Notes: generated from the sequence alone by a model not told the origin. Shown: positions 37,503-46,164, counted from the stretch's first letter. The stretch: DNA of 50,853 nucleotides from Xanthomonas sp. NCPPB 1128 (GCF_001043115.1 NZ_LFME01000034.1:1-50853); one strand, 5' to 3'. Translations and numbers: made by a program.

Positions 37503-37997
37503 TCAGGCGGTGATGACGGTGATCGTGCGAACCTGGCGCACCCATCGCGCGGGCCGTTGGTCCTGCGGCACGATCAGGCGCAGTGGGCCCACGTCGGCTG
37601 CCAGTGGCTCGCCGCCGCAACGGTCGACCAGCAGCACGCGCCGCGCACCCAGGGTCGGGTCCAGCTCGGCCAGGGTGAACACGGCGATGTAGCCGTCGCG
37701 TGCAGCGACCTCGATCCGGCGTTGCAACTGCGCGCCACGCAGCGGCTCGGTCGGCATCGCGTGTTGCGCCTGCAATAGGGCGGCGAGCGCCAGGCCTTCG
37801 CAGTCCAGACGCTGGCCGTGCGCCTGTGCCACGATCCGTTCGTGTGGAACCGCGGCCAGCGCGGTCGGGTCTAGGTCAATGTGCATGGCGCCCGCGTCGT
37901 GCATTGCCGCGTCGCCTGGCGCCGGCGCGGCCTGCGCCAGGGCCTGCGTGAGGGCGAGGGTCAGGGAGAGCAGGGCGAGCAAGCGGGATCGGTGCAT
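37503..37997 (-). CDS. Small exported molybdopterin-oxidoreductase-like protein
   Basis: A 164-residue protein with a signal peptide (about 1-24, ending QALAQA). The C-terminal half, with [48 protein letters not shown], matches the second half of the sulfite-oxidase-type molybdopterin-binding fold. It is too short for a complete SUOX domain and lacks an obvious Moco cysteine in the usual place, though C66 and C127 exist. Position immediately before modABC fits a molybdenum-linked role. Whether it binds Moco, carries it or only shares the fold is unknown. Confidence 0.75.
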   Translation of the reverse strand: MHRSRLLALLSLTLALTQALAQAAPAPGDAAMHDAGAMHIDLDPTALAAVPHERIVAQAHGQRLDCEGLALAALLQAQHAMPTEPLRGAQLQRRIEVAARDGYIAVFTLAELDPTLGARRVLLVDRCGGEPLAADVGPLRLIVPQDQRPARWVRQVRTITVITA

Positions 37998-38014
37998 GCC
38001 CGCATCCTAGCGTC

Positions 38015-38845
38015 TTAGTGCGCCGGAGGCGCCAGATCGTCGGTGCGGCCGGCCTGGATATTGGCGCGCACCGACGGCTGCATCAACCGCGGCTCGGACA
38101 GGGTCGCATCGCGCGCCTGGCGCAAGGCCACGAAGGCCGCTTCGTCGATGCCGTCGCGCACGTGGATGTTGGCGCGGCGCTGTTCGCCGATGCTGGTCTG
38201 GCAAGCCACCGCGCGGCCGCCGGCGCCGTAGTCGTGGCACACGAACACGCGGGTCGCCTCCGGCAACGCGTACAACCGCTGGATCGAGCGGTACAGCGTG
38301 GCTGCGTCGCCGCCGGGGAAATCGCAGCGCGCGGTGCCGCTGTCGGGCATGAACAGCGAATCGCCCGGGAACAGCGCATCGCCGATCAGGTAGGCGACGC
38401 TGTCGCCGGTGTGGCCGGGTACGGCGATCACCTGCGCCTGCAATCCGCCGATCGCAAAGCGCTCGCCATCGGCGAACAGATGATCGAAGCCGCAGCGCGC
38501 CTGCGCCTGCGCCTCCAGGCCGAACTGCGGCGCGAAGCGGGCGCGGACCTCGCGGATGCCGTCGCCGATCGCCAGCGTCGCCTGCGGCCAGCGCTGCTTG
38601 AACCACTGCGCGGCGGACACATGATCGGCGTGGGCGTGGGTCTCGAGGATCCAGCGCAAGGGCAGCCCACGCTCGCCCAGGCACGCGGCCAACGCCTGCG
38701 CCGGTGCGTCGTCCAGTGTGCCGGTCTGCGGGTCGTAGCCGACAACCGGATCGATCACCGCGGCGTCGTGGCCATCCTCAACCACGTAGCTCCAGGTGCC
38801 GGAACCGGCGTGGTGGAAGGCGTGGACGTGCGGATGCTGGCTCAT
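38015..38845 (-). CDS. blh: Metallo-beta-lactamase-fold persulfide dioxygenase (Blh/ETHE1-like)
   Basis: 276 residues with the ETHAHADHVSAA metal motif, VPGHTGDSVAYL, GDSLFMPDSG and FVCHDYGAGG, the pattern of Blh/ETHE1 enzymes that oxidise glutathione persulfide to sulfite with one Fe(II). Blh is the classic target of BigR in Xylella and Agrobacterium, and here its start codon overlaps the bigR stop (ATGA). Only 17 bases separate its stop from the following gene. No fused rhodanese or DUF442 domain; a separate rhodanese is upstream. Confidence 0.9.
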   Translation of the reverse strand: MSQHPHVHAFHHAGSGTWSYVVEDGHDAAVIDPVVGYDPQTGTLDDAPAQALAACLGERGLPLRWILETHAHADHVSAAQWFKQRWPQATLAIGDGIREVRARFAPQFGLEAQAQARCGFDHLFADGERFAIGGLQAQVIAVPGHTGDSVAYLIGDALFPGDSLFMPDSGTARCDFPGGDAATLYRSIQRLYALPEATRVFVCHDYGAGGRAVACQTSIGEQRRANIHVRDGIDEAAFVALRQARDATLSEPRLMQPSVRANIQAGRTDDLAPPAH

Positions 38846-39192
38846 CGATCGCTCCTGGTGGCGGCAGGTGGCGCGGCGCTGCAGTAGATGCCGTGCAGCA
38901 CCTCGAGGATGCGCTGCACCGGGCCGGGCACCAGTGAATAATAGATGGTCTGGCCATCGCGACGGGTCTGCACCAGTCCATCCTCGCGCAGCAGCGCCAG
39001 GTGTTGCGACAGCGCCGACTGGCTCAGCTCCACGCGCGCGTTGAGTTCGCCGACCGATTGTTCGCTGTCCACCAGCAGACACAGCAGCAGCAGCCGCTTC
39101 TCGTTGCCGAGCGCCTTCAGCAGGCGCGCCGCCTCGCTGGCGTGCGCGCGCATCGCGGCAGGGTCCAGGGCGGTCGCGGCGCGGCGCGGCAT
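38842..39192 (-). CDS. bigR: ArsR-family persulfide-sensing repressor BigR
   Basis: A 116-residue winged-helix repressor. The recognition helix region is LSQSALSQHLALLREDGLV, followed by the wing RRDGQTIYYSL. Two cysteines, C38 in LLLLCLLVDSEQSVGEL and C104 in LHGIYC, correspond to the redox pair whose disulfide or tetrasulfide formation releases BigR from DNA in Xylella. Metal-site residues of ArsR/SmtB are not evident. ATG 39192 is chosen, 4 bases after the rhodanese stop; an in-frame GTG at 39216 would overlap the rhodanese gene. Predicted to repress its own operon and possibly the divergent RND genes. Confidence 0.92.
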   Translation of the reverse strand: MPRRAATALDPAAMRAHASEAARLLKALGNEKRLLLLCLLVDSEQSVGELNARVELSQSALSQHLALLREDGLVQTRRDGQTIYYSLVPGPVQRILEVLHGIYCSAAPPAATRSDR

Positions 39193-39196
39193 GGGC

Positions 39197-39565
39197 TCAG
39201 AAATCGACCGGGCCACCGGCCGCGGTCCAGCCCAGGAAGCCGCCGGTGAGCGAGCGCACCGCGGTGTAGCCCAGGTGCTGCAGGCTCAGCGCCGCCAGGG
39301 TGGAACGGCCGCCGCTGGCGCAGTACAGCAGGATCGGCTGGTCGCGTCGGGCCAGCGCCGGATCGGCATCGAGGCGGAATTCGAGGATGCCGCGCGGGAT
39401 GTTGATCGCGCTGGGCAGATGGCCCATGGCGAACTCGCCGGGTTCGCGCACGTCGATGATCCATTCGCCTGGCAGTGCCGTGGCGGCGGCATCGGTGTGG
39501 ACAGGGGTTTCGTGGATCTGCGCGCGTGCGCGGTCGACCAGGGCTTGGGCGGAGGAGGCGGGCAT
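39197..39565 (-). CDS. Rhodanese-like sulfurtransferase
   Basis: A 122-residue single-domain rhodanese: WIIDVREPGEFAMGHLPSAINIP and the active loop LLYCASGGRS with the persulfide-forming cysteine and a six-residue loop. GFLGWTAAGGPV closes the domain. It likely exchanges sulfane sulfur between glutathione persulfide, thiosulfate and sulfite. First gene of the bigR operon. ATG 39565 is preferred to ATG 39598/39595 because a TATATT -10 at 39617-39612 would leave almost no leader for the longer form. Confidence 0.88.
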   Translation of the reverse strand: MPASSAQALVDRARAQIHETPVHTDAAATALPGEWIIDVREPGEFAMGHLPSAINIPRGILEFRLDADPALARRDQPILLYCASGGRSTLAALSLQHLGYTAVRSLTGGFLGWTAAGGPVDF

Positions 39566-39603
39566 TGGGGGTGCTCGGCGGGAAAGTACGCCCATCATAT
39601 CAG

Positions 39604-39634
39604 TTGACTCTAATATAAGAAAATTCTAATTTAT
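39604..39634. promoter_or_regulatory. Divergent promoter region and candidate BigR operator
   Basis: A strikingly AT-rich island. Forward promoter TTGACT (39604-39609), N17, TAATTT (39627-39632) for the RND genes; reverse -10 TATATT (39617-39612) for the rhodanese-bigR-blh operon. Within it are direct repeats TCTAATAT (39609-39616) and TCTAATTT (39625-39632) and the near-palindrome AGAAAATTCT (39618-39627). BigR is known to bind an AT-rich palindrome overlapping the -10 region; the exact match is inferred. Confidence 0.6.
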
Positions 39635-39725
39635 CTCGCGGCCAGCCTTGGGCGGCCGCGACCGGCTCCGCTGTCATGGAGCCGCCCGCCGACGGCGCGA
39701 ATGCGCGCCTTTTCAGGAGTTCGAC

Positions 39726-40901
39726 ATGGGTGTGCAGGCTGGGCCAAGCGGCGCCGGGATCATGGAACGCGTGCGGCGGCCAGCGCAGGCCGATGCCGCG
39801 CCGCTGCGTCGGGGCGCAGGCGTGGCCTGGGTGGCTCCCGCGTTGGTGGCGCTCGCGGTCCTGACGCTCGCCGGCTGCCGCCACGAGGCCGCTGCGATGG
39901 TGCCGCCGCCATTGCCGGCATTGGCGACGGCAACGGTGATGCCGGCCGACGCGGCGTCGCGCACCTGGGATGGGGTCGTCGCCGCGGTGGAATACGCCGA
40001 GCTGAGCGCGCAGACCGGCGGGCGCGTGCGCAGCGTCACGGTGGACGTGGGCGACCGGGTCGTGGCCGGCCAAGTGTTGCTGCAACTCAGCGCGGTGGAG
40101 CAGCGTGCCGGCGTGGACAGTGCGCAGGCGCAGTTGCGCGCCGCGACGGCCAGCGCCGGCGAGGCCGAGGCCAGCTACCGCCGCTATGCCGCTCTGGCCG
40201 ATGCGCAGTACGTGTCGCGCGCGCAACTGGATCAGGCCCGCGCCACGCGCGATGCGGCACGTGCGGCCCGCGCTGCGGCCGCCGCGCAGCTGGCCCAGGC
40301 GCAACAGCCGGCCGACTACACGGTGGTGCGCGCGCCGTTCGCCGGGGTGATCAGCGCGCGCCAGGTGCAGCCGGGCGAGGCGGTGGCGACCGGGCAGGCC
40401 TTGCTGTCGCTGTACGTGCCTGGCGCGCAGCGCATCGAGGTGCAGGTGCCGCAGTCCGATGCGGAGGCGATCCGCGCCGCGCCGCGCGCGCAAGTGCGGC
40501 TGGACGATGGACGCAGCCTGCAGGTCCCGCAGGTGGCGGTGTTCCCCACCGCCGATCCACGCAGCCACAGCGTGACGGTGCGGGTGCCGCTGCCGTTGCT
40601 GCAGCCGGCTCCGGCACCCGGCACCACGGCCAAGGTCGGCTTTGCGCTCGCCGCCGGCGATGCCACGGAGGCCATGCCGTTGAGCATGCCGGTCTCGGCA
40701 CTGCTGCAGTGGGGCGAACTCAGCGCGGCCTATGTGCTGGCCGACGGGCGGCTGAGCCTGCGCCAGCTGCGGATCGGGCGGCGTGACGCGCAGCACGTGG
40801 AAGTGCTGGCCGGGCTGCGCGCGGGCGAGCGGGTGGCGCGCGATCCGGCCGCCGCGGGGCAGGCGCTGGCGGCGCAACGGCGCGCGCTGGCGGAGCGCTG
40901 A
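39726..40901 (+). CDS. RND efflux periplasmic adaptor (membrane fusion) lipoprotein
   Basis: A 391-residue adaptor linking the RND pump to an outer-membrane channel. Signal peptide with lipobox LTLAGC (about residue 55), a lipoyl/barrel-sandwich half (VEYAELSAQTGGRVRSVTVDVGDRVVAGQVLLQL), a helical hairpin (about 120-190), the second lipoyl half (YTVVRAPFAGVISARQVQPGEAVATGQ) and a beta-barrel plus membrane-proximal domain. ATG 39726 has AGGAG 6 bases upstream. No outer-membrane channel gene is adjacent. Divergent from the bigR operon. Confidence 0.92.
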   Translation: MGVQAGPSGAGIMERVRRPAQADAAPLRRGAGVAWVAPALVALAVLTLAGCRHEAAAMVPPPLPALATATVMPADAASRTWDGVVAAVEYAELSAQTGGRVRSVTVDVGDRVVAGQVLLQLSAVEQRAGVDSAQAQLRAATASAGEAEASYRRYAALADAQYVSRAQLDQARATRDAARAARAAAAAQLAQAQQPADYTVVRAPFAGVISARQVQPGEAVATGQALLSLYVPGAQRIEVQVPQSDAEAIRAAPRAQVRLDDGRSLQVPQVAVFPTADPRSHSVTVRVPLPLLQPAPAPGTTAKVGFALAAGDATEAMPLSMPVSALLQWGELSAAYVLADGRLSLRQLRIGRRDAQHVEVLAGLRAGERVARDPAAAGQALAAQRRALAER

Positions 40902-40902
40902 G

Positions 40903-43900
40903 ATGGCCGCGGGTTTCGGGATGTCCGGCCGCCTGGCGGCGTTCTTCCAGGCCAATCCGCTGACGCCGGTGCTGGCCCTGCTCGGCCTGCTGCTCGGCCT
41001 GGCGGCGGTGGCGATCACCCCGCGCGAGGAAGAACCGCAGATCGACGTGACCATGGCCAACGTGTTCGTGTCGCTGCCGGGTGCCGATGCGCGCGAGGTC
41101 GAACAGCTGCTGAGCACGCCGCTGGAACAGAAGCTCGACGAGATCGAGGGCATCAAGCACGTGTACTCGGTGAGCCGCCCGGGTCAGGCAGTGCTGACCG
41201 TCGAATTCCAGGTCGGGGTGCCGCGCCAGGCCGCGTTGGTGCGCCTGTACAACCAGGTGTATTCCAATCTCGACGTGCTGCCGACGCGGATGGGCGCGAG
41301 CGCGCCGGTGGTCAAGCCCAAGGGCATCGACGACGTGCCGGTGATGAGCGTGACCCTGTGGAGCGACGATCCGCAGCGCAGCGCCGCCGACCTCGGCGAG
41401 ATCGCGCGTACCCTGGAGACCGAGCTCAAGCGCATTCCCGGCACCCGCGACATCTACAGCATCGGCGCGCCGCCGCGGGTGGTCACGGTGACCCTGGACC
41501 CGGCGCGGCTGGCCGCATACGACCTCACCGTGGCCGACCTCGGTCAGGCGCTGCAGGGCGCGAACGTGGTGCGCCCGCTCGGCGACCGGATCGGCGGCGG
41601 CCGCGCGGTGCCACTCAGTGCCGGCCGCTTCCTGGCCGATGCCGATACGGTACGCGACCTGGTGATCGGCATGCACGGTGGCCAGCCGCTGCAGTTGCGT
41701 GACGTGGCGCAGGTGCAGGCCGGCGCCGACCTGCCCGATGCGTATGTGTGGTACGGCGCGCCGCCCGCGCATGGCGGCCCGGCGCAGGGGCGCGCGCCGG
41801 CGGTGACCCTGGCCATCGCCAAGAAGCCTGGCAGCGACGCCTCGGCGCTCACCCGCGCGGTGGGTGCGCGCCTGCAGGCCTTGCGCGGCGAACTGCTGCC
41901 GCAGGGCGTGCAGGCGGAGATCACCCGCGACTACGGTGCCAGCGCGGCGGCCAAGGCCGCCAAACTTATCCACAAGCTGGTGTTCGCCACCGCCTCGGTG
42001 GTGCTGTTGGTGCTGTTCGCGCTGGGCTGGCGCGAGGCCATCGTGGTCGGCAGCGCGGTGGTGCTGACCCTGGCGCTGACGCTGTTCGCCTCGTGGGCGA
42101 TGGGTTTCACCCTCAATCGCGTGTCGCTGTTCGCGCTGATCTTCTCCATCGGCATCCTGGTCGACGACGCCATCGTGGTCGTCGAGAACATCCACCGCCA
42201 TCTGCGCGCCGGCGGCAAGACCTTGCGCGAGGCGATCCCGCCGGCGGTGGACGAGGTCGGCGGCCCGACCATCCTCGCCACCTTCACCGTGATCGCGGCG
42301 CTGATGCCGATGGCCTTCGTCAGCGGCCTGATGGGGCCGTACATGCGGCCGATTCCGATCAACGCCTCGGTCGGCATGCTGCTGTCGCTGGCGATCGCGC
42401 TGGTGGTGACGCCGTGGCTGGCGCTGAAGCTGTTGAAGCGGCATGTGCCGGCACGCGCCGCGCAGGCAGAGGCCGGTGGCGACGCGCCGCCGCGCCTGCA
42501 GCGCCTGTTCGTGCGCTTGTTGCACCCCTTCCTGGATCCGGTGCGCGGCGCGCGCCGGCGCGGCTGGCTGTTCGCCGGCATCGCGGCGCTGCTGCTGGCC
42601 GCGATGGGCCTGGTCGGACTGCAATGGGTGGTGCTGAAGATGCTGCCGTTCGACGACAAGTCCGAACTGCAGATCGTGGTCGACCTGCCCGAAGGCAGCA
42701 CGCTGCAGAACACCGATGCGTTGCTGGTGGACCTGGCCGGGGTGCTCGACCGCACGCCTGAAGTGCACGACTACCAGGGCTATGCCGGTACCTCGGCGCC
42801 GGTCAACTTCAATGGCCTGGTGCGGCAGTACTTCCTGCGCAGCGGCAACAACGTCGGCGACCTGCAGGTGAACCTGGTCGACAAACACCAGCGCACGCGC
42901 CACAGCCATGCCATCGCCCGCACGCTGCGGCCGCCGCTGGCGGCGATCGCACGCCGGTATGGCGCCTCGCTGAAGGTGGTGGAGGTGCCGCCGGGGCCGC
43001 CGGTGCTGTCACCGCTGGTGGCCGAGGTGTACGGGCCGGACTATCCGCGCAGCCGCCAGCTCGCGCTGGCGTTGGCGCGGCGCTTCCTGCACACGCCGAA
43101 CGTCGTCGATGTCGACACCAGCGTGGAGAGCGCGGCGATCCGCGAGACCCTCGTGGTCGATCGGGTCCGCGCCGCCCGACTGGGCGTGAGCCAGGCGGCC
43201 ATCGCCGACGCCCTGAGCACGGCGGTGCAGGGCCTGGACGTCACCTGGCTGCACGATGGCACGTCCAAGGTGGCACAGCCGGTGCGGCTGCGCCTGCCGG
43301 CTGCCGCGCAGGCCGCCAGTGCCCGCCTGCTGGCGTTGCGCGTGCGCGGCGGCGACGGACAACTGCTGCCGCTGTCGGCACTGGTGACAGTGCAGCGCCT
43401 GCACTGGGACGACAGCATCGCGCACAAGGACCTGCGGCCGGTGGTGTACGTCACCGGCGACGAGGCCGGGCGCCTGGACAGTCCGCTGTACGGCATGTTC
43501 GACCTGGTCGGGCAACTGCGCCGGCACACGCTCGGCGGCGAGGCGCTGCAGCAGCATTTCATCGCGCCGCCGGCCGACACCGCCGACTTCGCGGTGAAAT
43601 GGGACGGCGAATGGCAGATCACCTACGAGACCTTCCGCGACATGGGCATTGCCTACGCGGTGGGCCTGTTGCTGATCTATCTGCTGGTGGTGGCGCAGTT
43701 CCGCAGCTATCTGCTGCCGCTGGTGATCATGGCGCCGATTCCGCTGACGGTGATCGGGGTGATGCCGGGCCACGCGCTGCTCGGCGCGCAGTTCACCGCG
43801 ACCAGCATGATCGGCATGATCGCCCTGGCCGGCATCATCGTGCGCAATTCGATCCTGCTGGTGGACTTCATCCGTCATGCCTTGGCGCAGGGACGCAGCG

Positions 43901-44118
43901 CCGAACAGGCGGTGATCGAGGCCTGTGCGGTGCGCGCGCCGCCGATCGTGCTGACTGGCCTGGCGGCGATGCTGGGCGCGCTGTTCATCCTCGACGATCC
44001 GATCTTCAACGGCCTGGCGGTGGCGCTGCTGTTCGGCATCCTGGTCAGCACCGCGCTGACCCTGCTGGTCATCCCGCTCTTGTACTACCCGCTGGCGCGG
44101 CGCGAAGCGGCGACGTGA
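40903..44118 (+). CDS. RND efflux transporter permease
   Basis: A 1071-residue inner-membrane RND pump with 12 predicted helices and two large periplasmic loops. The helix-4 proton-relay aspartate pair is present in FSIGILVDDAIVVVENI. N-terminal PREEEPQIDVTMANVFVSLPGA and the segment FGILVSTALTLLVIPLLYYPLARR near the end resemble a subfamily of HAE1/CusA-related pumps. Substrate cannot be read; no heavy-metal methionine clusters are obvious. Starts 1 base after the adaptor stop. The position opposite bigR suggests export of a sulfur- or oxidant-related compound. Confidence 0.93.
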   Translation: MAAGFGMSGRLAAFFQANPLTPVLALLGLLLGLAAVAITPREEEPQIDVTMANVFVSLPGADAREVEQLLSTPLEQKLDEIEGIKHVYSVSRPGQAVLTVEFQVGVPRQAALVRLYNQVYSNLDVLPTRMGASAPVVKPKGIDDVPVMSVTLWSDDPQRSAADLGEIARTLETELKRIPGTRDIYSIGAPPRVVTVTLDPARLAAYDLTVADLGQALQGANVVRPLGDRIGGGRAVPLSAGRFLADADTVRDLVIGMHGGQPLQLRDVAQVQAGADLPDAYVWYGAPPAHGGPAQGRAPAVTLAIAKKPGSDASALTRAVGARLQALRGELLPQGVQAEITRDYGASAAAKAAKLIHKLVFATASVVLLVLFALGWREAIVVGSAVVLTLALTLFASWAMGFTLNRVSLFALIFSIGILVDDAIVVVENIHRHLRAGGKTLREAIPPAVDEVGGPTILATFTVIAALMPMAFVSGLMGPYMRPIPINASVGMLLSLAIALVVTPWLALKLLKRHVPARAAQAEAGGDAPPRLQRLFVRLLHPFLDPVRGARRRGWLFAGIAALLLAAMGLVGLQWVVLKMLPFDDKSELQIVVDLPEGSTLQNTDALLVDLAGVLDRTPEVHDYQGYAGTSAPVNFNGLVRQYFLRSGNNVGDLQVNLVDKHQRTRHSHAIARTLRPPLAAIARRYGASLKVVEVPPGPPVLSPLVAEVYGPDYPRSRQLALALARRFLHTPNVVDVDTSVESAAIRETLVVDRVRAARLGVSQAAIADALSTAVQGLDVTWLHDGTSKVAQPVRLRLPAAAQAASARLLALRVRGGDGQLLPLSALVTVQRLHWDDSIAHKDLRPVVYVTGDEAGRLDSPLYGMFDLVGQLRRHTLGGEALQQHFIAPPADTADFAVKWDGEWQITYETFRDMGIAYAVGLLLIYLLVVAQFRSYLLPLVIMAPIPLTVIGVMPGHALLGAQFTATSMIGMIALAGIIVRNSILLVDFIRHALAQGRSAEQAVIEACAVRAPPIVLTGLAAMLGALFILDDPIFNGLAVALLFGILVSTALTLLVIPLLYYPLARREAAT

Positions 44119-44196
44119 GCGCGATGGTGCGTCCACATCCCGTTTCCGGTGCCGGCGTAGAGTCATAAGTCCCTTCTTCGCAGTGGAGCCTCCGCC

Positions 44197-44676
44197 ATGC
44201 CCATCGGCGATCCGATCCGCGTCACCCTGGAGCAGGACACGGACTTCGCGTTCCGCATCCGCTTCGACAAAACCGCGCTGGAGTCCTGGCTGAGCGACGA
44301 AACCGCGCCGCTGGGCCAGGAGCGCGGCCCTAATCCTTCGCGGATCCTGCTCGCCGGCATCGCCAATTGCCTGGCGGCCAGCCTGCTGTTCGCGATGCGC
44401 AAGTACAAGAACGATCCGGCCGGCGTGGTCGCGCACATCACCGCCACGCCGATGCGCAACCCGGAAGGGTTCTGGCGCATTCCGCAGGCGTCGGTGGAAC
44501 TGCAGTTGCCCGGCGCCAACCAGGACTATGCGCAGTTGGAGCGGATCCTGGCCCAGTTCGAGCAGTTCTGCGTGGTCACCGAGAGCGTGCGCCAGGGCAT
44601 CGACGTGCAGGTGACGGTCAAGGATGCGCAGGGCACCGTGCTGCTCGGCGACAAGAGCATCGAGGCCGGGGCATGA
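44197..44676 (+). CDS. OsmC-like protein
   Basis: A 159-residue OsmC/Ohr-fold protein, usually a thiol-dependent peroxidase for organic hydroperoxides. The two catalytic cysteines are C58 in GIANCLAASL and a second in EQFCVVTESVRQG. The first motif lacks the usual RPxE arginine context of Ohr, so it is closer to the general OsmC-like group and may act on another substrate. Its stop overlaps the thioredoxin start (ATGA), implying coupled expression. Confidence 0.88.
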   Translation: MPIGDPIRVTLEQDTDFAFRIRFDKTALESWLSDETAPLGQERGPNPSRILLAGIANCLAASLLFAMRKYKNDPAGVVAHITATPMRNPEGFWRIPQASVELQLPGANQDYAQLERILAQFEQFCVVTESVRQGIDVQVTVKDAQGTVLLGDKSIEAGA

Positions 44677-45116
44677 GCGAGCCGCTGCATGTCGCCTGCC
44701 CGCACTGCGCCGCGCTCAATCGCGTGCCGGGCGAGAAGCTGGCGGCGTCCCCGCAGTGCGGGCGCTGTCATCGCGCCTTGTTCGACGCCACGCCGGTGAC
44801 GCTGACCGCCGAGACGTTTGCGGCGCACGCTGAGCGTAGCGACCTGCCGTTGCTGGTGGACGTTTGGGCGCCGTGGTGTGGCCCGTGCCGGACCATGGCC
44901 CCGCATTTCGCCGCTGCCGCGGCGCAATTGGAGCCGCACCTGCGCCTGGGCAAGCTCGACAGCGACGCGCAGCCGGCGTTGGCCGGGCGCTTCGGCATCC
45001 GCAGCATTCCGACGCTGATTGTGCTGCGGCAAGGCCGCGAACTCGGCCGGCACAGTGGGGCTATCGGCACCGCCGAGATCGTGCGCTGGGCGCGGGCGCA
45101 GTTGGATGTGGCGTAG
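44673..45116 (+). CDS. trxC: Thioredoxin 2 (zinc-finger thioredoxin)
   Basis: 147 residues: an N-terminal zinc ribbon (CPHC...CGRC, about residues 9-33) followed by a thioredoxin domain with active site WCGPC and cis-Pro loop RSIPTLIVL. TrxC reduces oxidised proteins and is induced by oxidative stress in E. coli. Overlap with the OsmC-like gene suggests it regenerates that enzyme. Confidence 0.95.
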   Translation: MSEPLHVACPHCAALNRVPGEKLAASPQCGRCHRALFDATPVTLTAETFAAHAERSDLPLLVDVWAPWCGPCRTMAPHFAAAAAQLEPHLRLGKLDSDAQPALAGRFGIRSIPTLIVLRQGRELGRHSGAIGTAEIVRWARAQLDVA

Positions 45117-45124
45117 TTGCTTTT

Positions 45125-45192
45125 GTAGGAGCGGCTTCAGCCGCGCTGGGGCTTTTCTGGGAACGCCCTGTCGCGGCTGAAGCCGCTCCTGC
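45125..45192. repeat. REP element 4
   Basis: Arms GTAGGAGCGGCTTCAGCCGC (45125-45144) and TCGCGGCTGAAGCCGCTCCT (45171-45190) with a roughly 26-base spacer. It lies between convergent genes and could act as a bidirectional transcript end. Confidence 0.85.
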
Positions 45193-45206
45193 GATCCGCA
45201 ATAGGC

Positions 45207-46019
45207 TTACTTGCCCAGCGCTGCGTTCAGCGTGGCCGCCAGATCGGCACCGGCCTGGCGCAACTGCGCCTCGGCGACCGGGCGCCAGGTCGTCACATAA
45301 TCGGCCGGCAGCTTGGCGCCAGGTGGATAGAAGCCCGGGCGCATCATGATCTTGCAGGAGGCCTCGGCCCAGGCGGCCGCCGGCGGCGGCAACGCACTGC
45401 CGGCCGGCGAGGGCGCCGGCAACGGCTGCTTTTCCAGCTCGGCCAGATAGGCCTGCTCGTCCAGCCCGCGGCTGCGCAACAGGCCGCTGTCCCACAGCGC
45501 GTGCAGATTGGTGCCCTTGCCCTCGAACTGGATCTGCACGGTGTTGGCGCCCTTGTCGCGGGCGTAGCCGGCATGCAGCGGCTGCTGCACGTCGCCGGCG
45601 AAATGCACGACGAACTTCAGTGCCTGCGCGCGCGCGGCCTGCGGCTGGCTGCGGTCGGCGAGGATCGCGGTCTGGCGGCGCAGCGCCTCGACCGCGCAGT
45701 TGCCATCCGGGCAGTCGCGGGTCTGTTCGTAGTGGCAGTCGTTTTCGGCCAGGTTGACGTAGTGCCAGCGCGCGCTGCGCTTGCCCAGGTCGGGATCGTG
45801 TTCGCGGAGTTGGTCGGCCCAGTTGGCGACGCCGGCCAGGGTCGGGTCGGGTTCGCCCTGCAGCAGGGCCTGGACCTGTGCGCGGGCTTGCGGAGTGAGT
45901 TGCGTGTCGGCGAGATCGGCGACCAGGCGGTGGCCCAGCGGGCCCCAGGCGAAGGCGGCGGAGGGTGCGGCGGCGAGGGCCGCGGCGAGCACGGTGCAAA
46001 CGAGGGAAGAGGTTTTCAT
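45207..46019 (-). CDS. S1/P1-type nuclease (secreted)
   Basis: 270 residues. A signal peptide (ending AAFA, about residue 24) is followed by a mature start WGPLGHR; the N-terminal Trp is itself a zinc ligand in this family. Other trinuclear-zinc ligands are visible: H in GHRLVA, D in ANWADQL, H in WHYVN, H/D/H in HFAGDVQQPLH, H and D in NLHALWDSG. It should degrade single-stranded nucleic acid or remove 3'-phosphates, for scavenging phosphate or nucleosides. Cysteines in NDCHYEQTRDCPDGNC may form disulfides. Convergent with trxC across REP 4. Confidence 0.93.
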   Translation of the reverse strand: MKTSSLVCTVLAAALAAAPSAAFAWGPLGHRLVADLADTQLTPQARAQVQALLQGEPDPTLAGVANWADQLREHDPDLGKRSARWHYVNLAENDCHYEQTRDCPDGNCAVEALRRQTAILADRSQPQAARAQALKFVVHFAGDVQQPLHAGYARDKGANTVQIQFEGKGTNLHALWDSGLLRSRGLDEQAYLAELEKQPLPAPSPAGSALPPPAAAWAEASCKIMMRPGFYPPGAKLPADYVTTWRPVAEAQLRQAGADLAATLNAALGK

Positions 46020-46164
46020 GCGCGGATTCTAGCCGGCGCCGACGACGCGGCCATGACCCGTGCCGGGTCCCCGTTGCGCTGCCGCTCAGCGTGGCGGACA
46101 CGCCGCGCAGCAGGTAGGCCAGCCGCTCCAGGCCGAGTCCGCGGACGCGGCCCGATGCGCGGGC

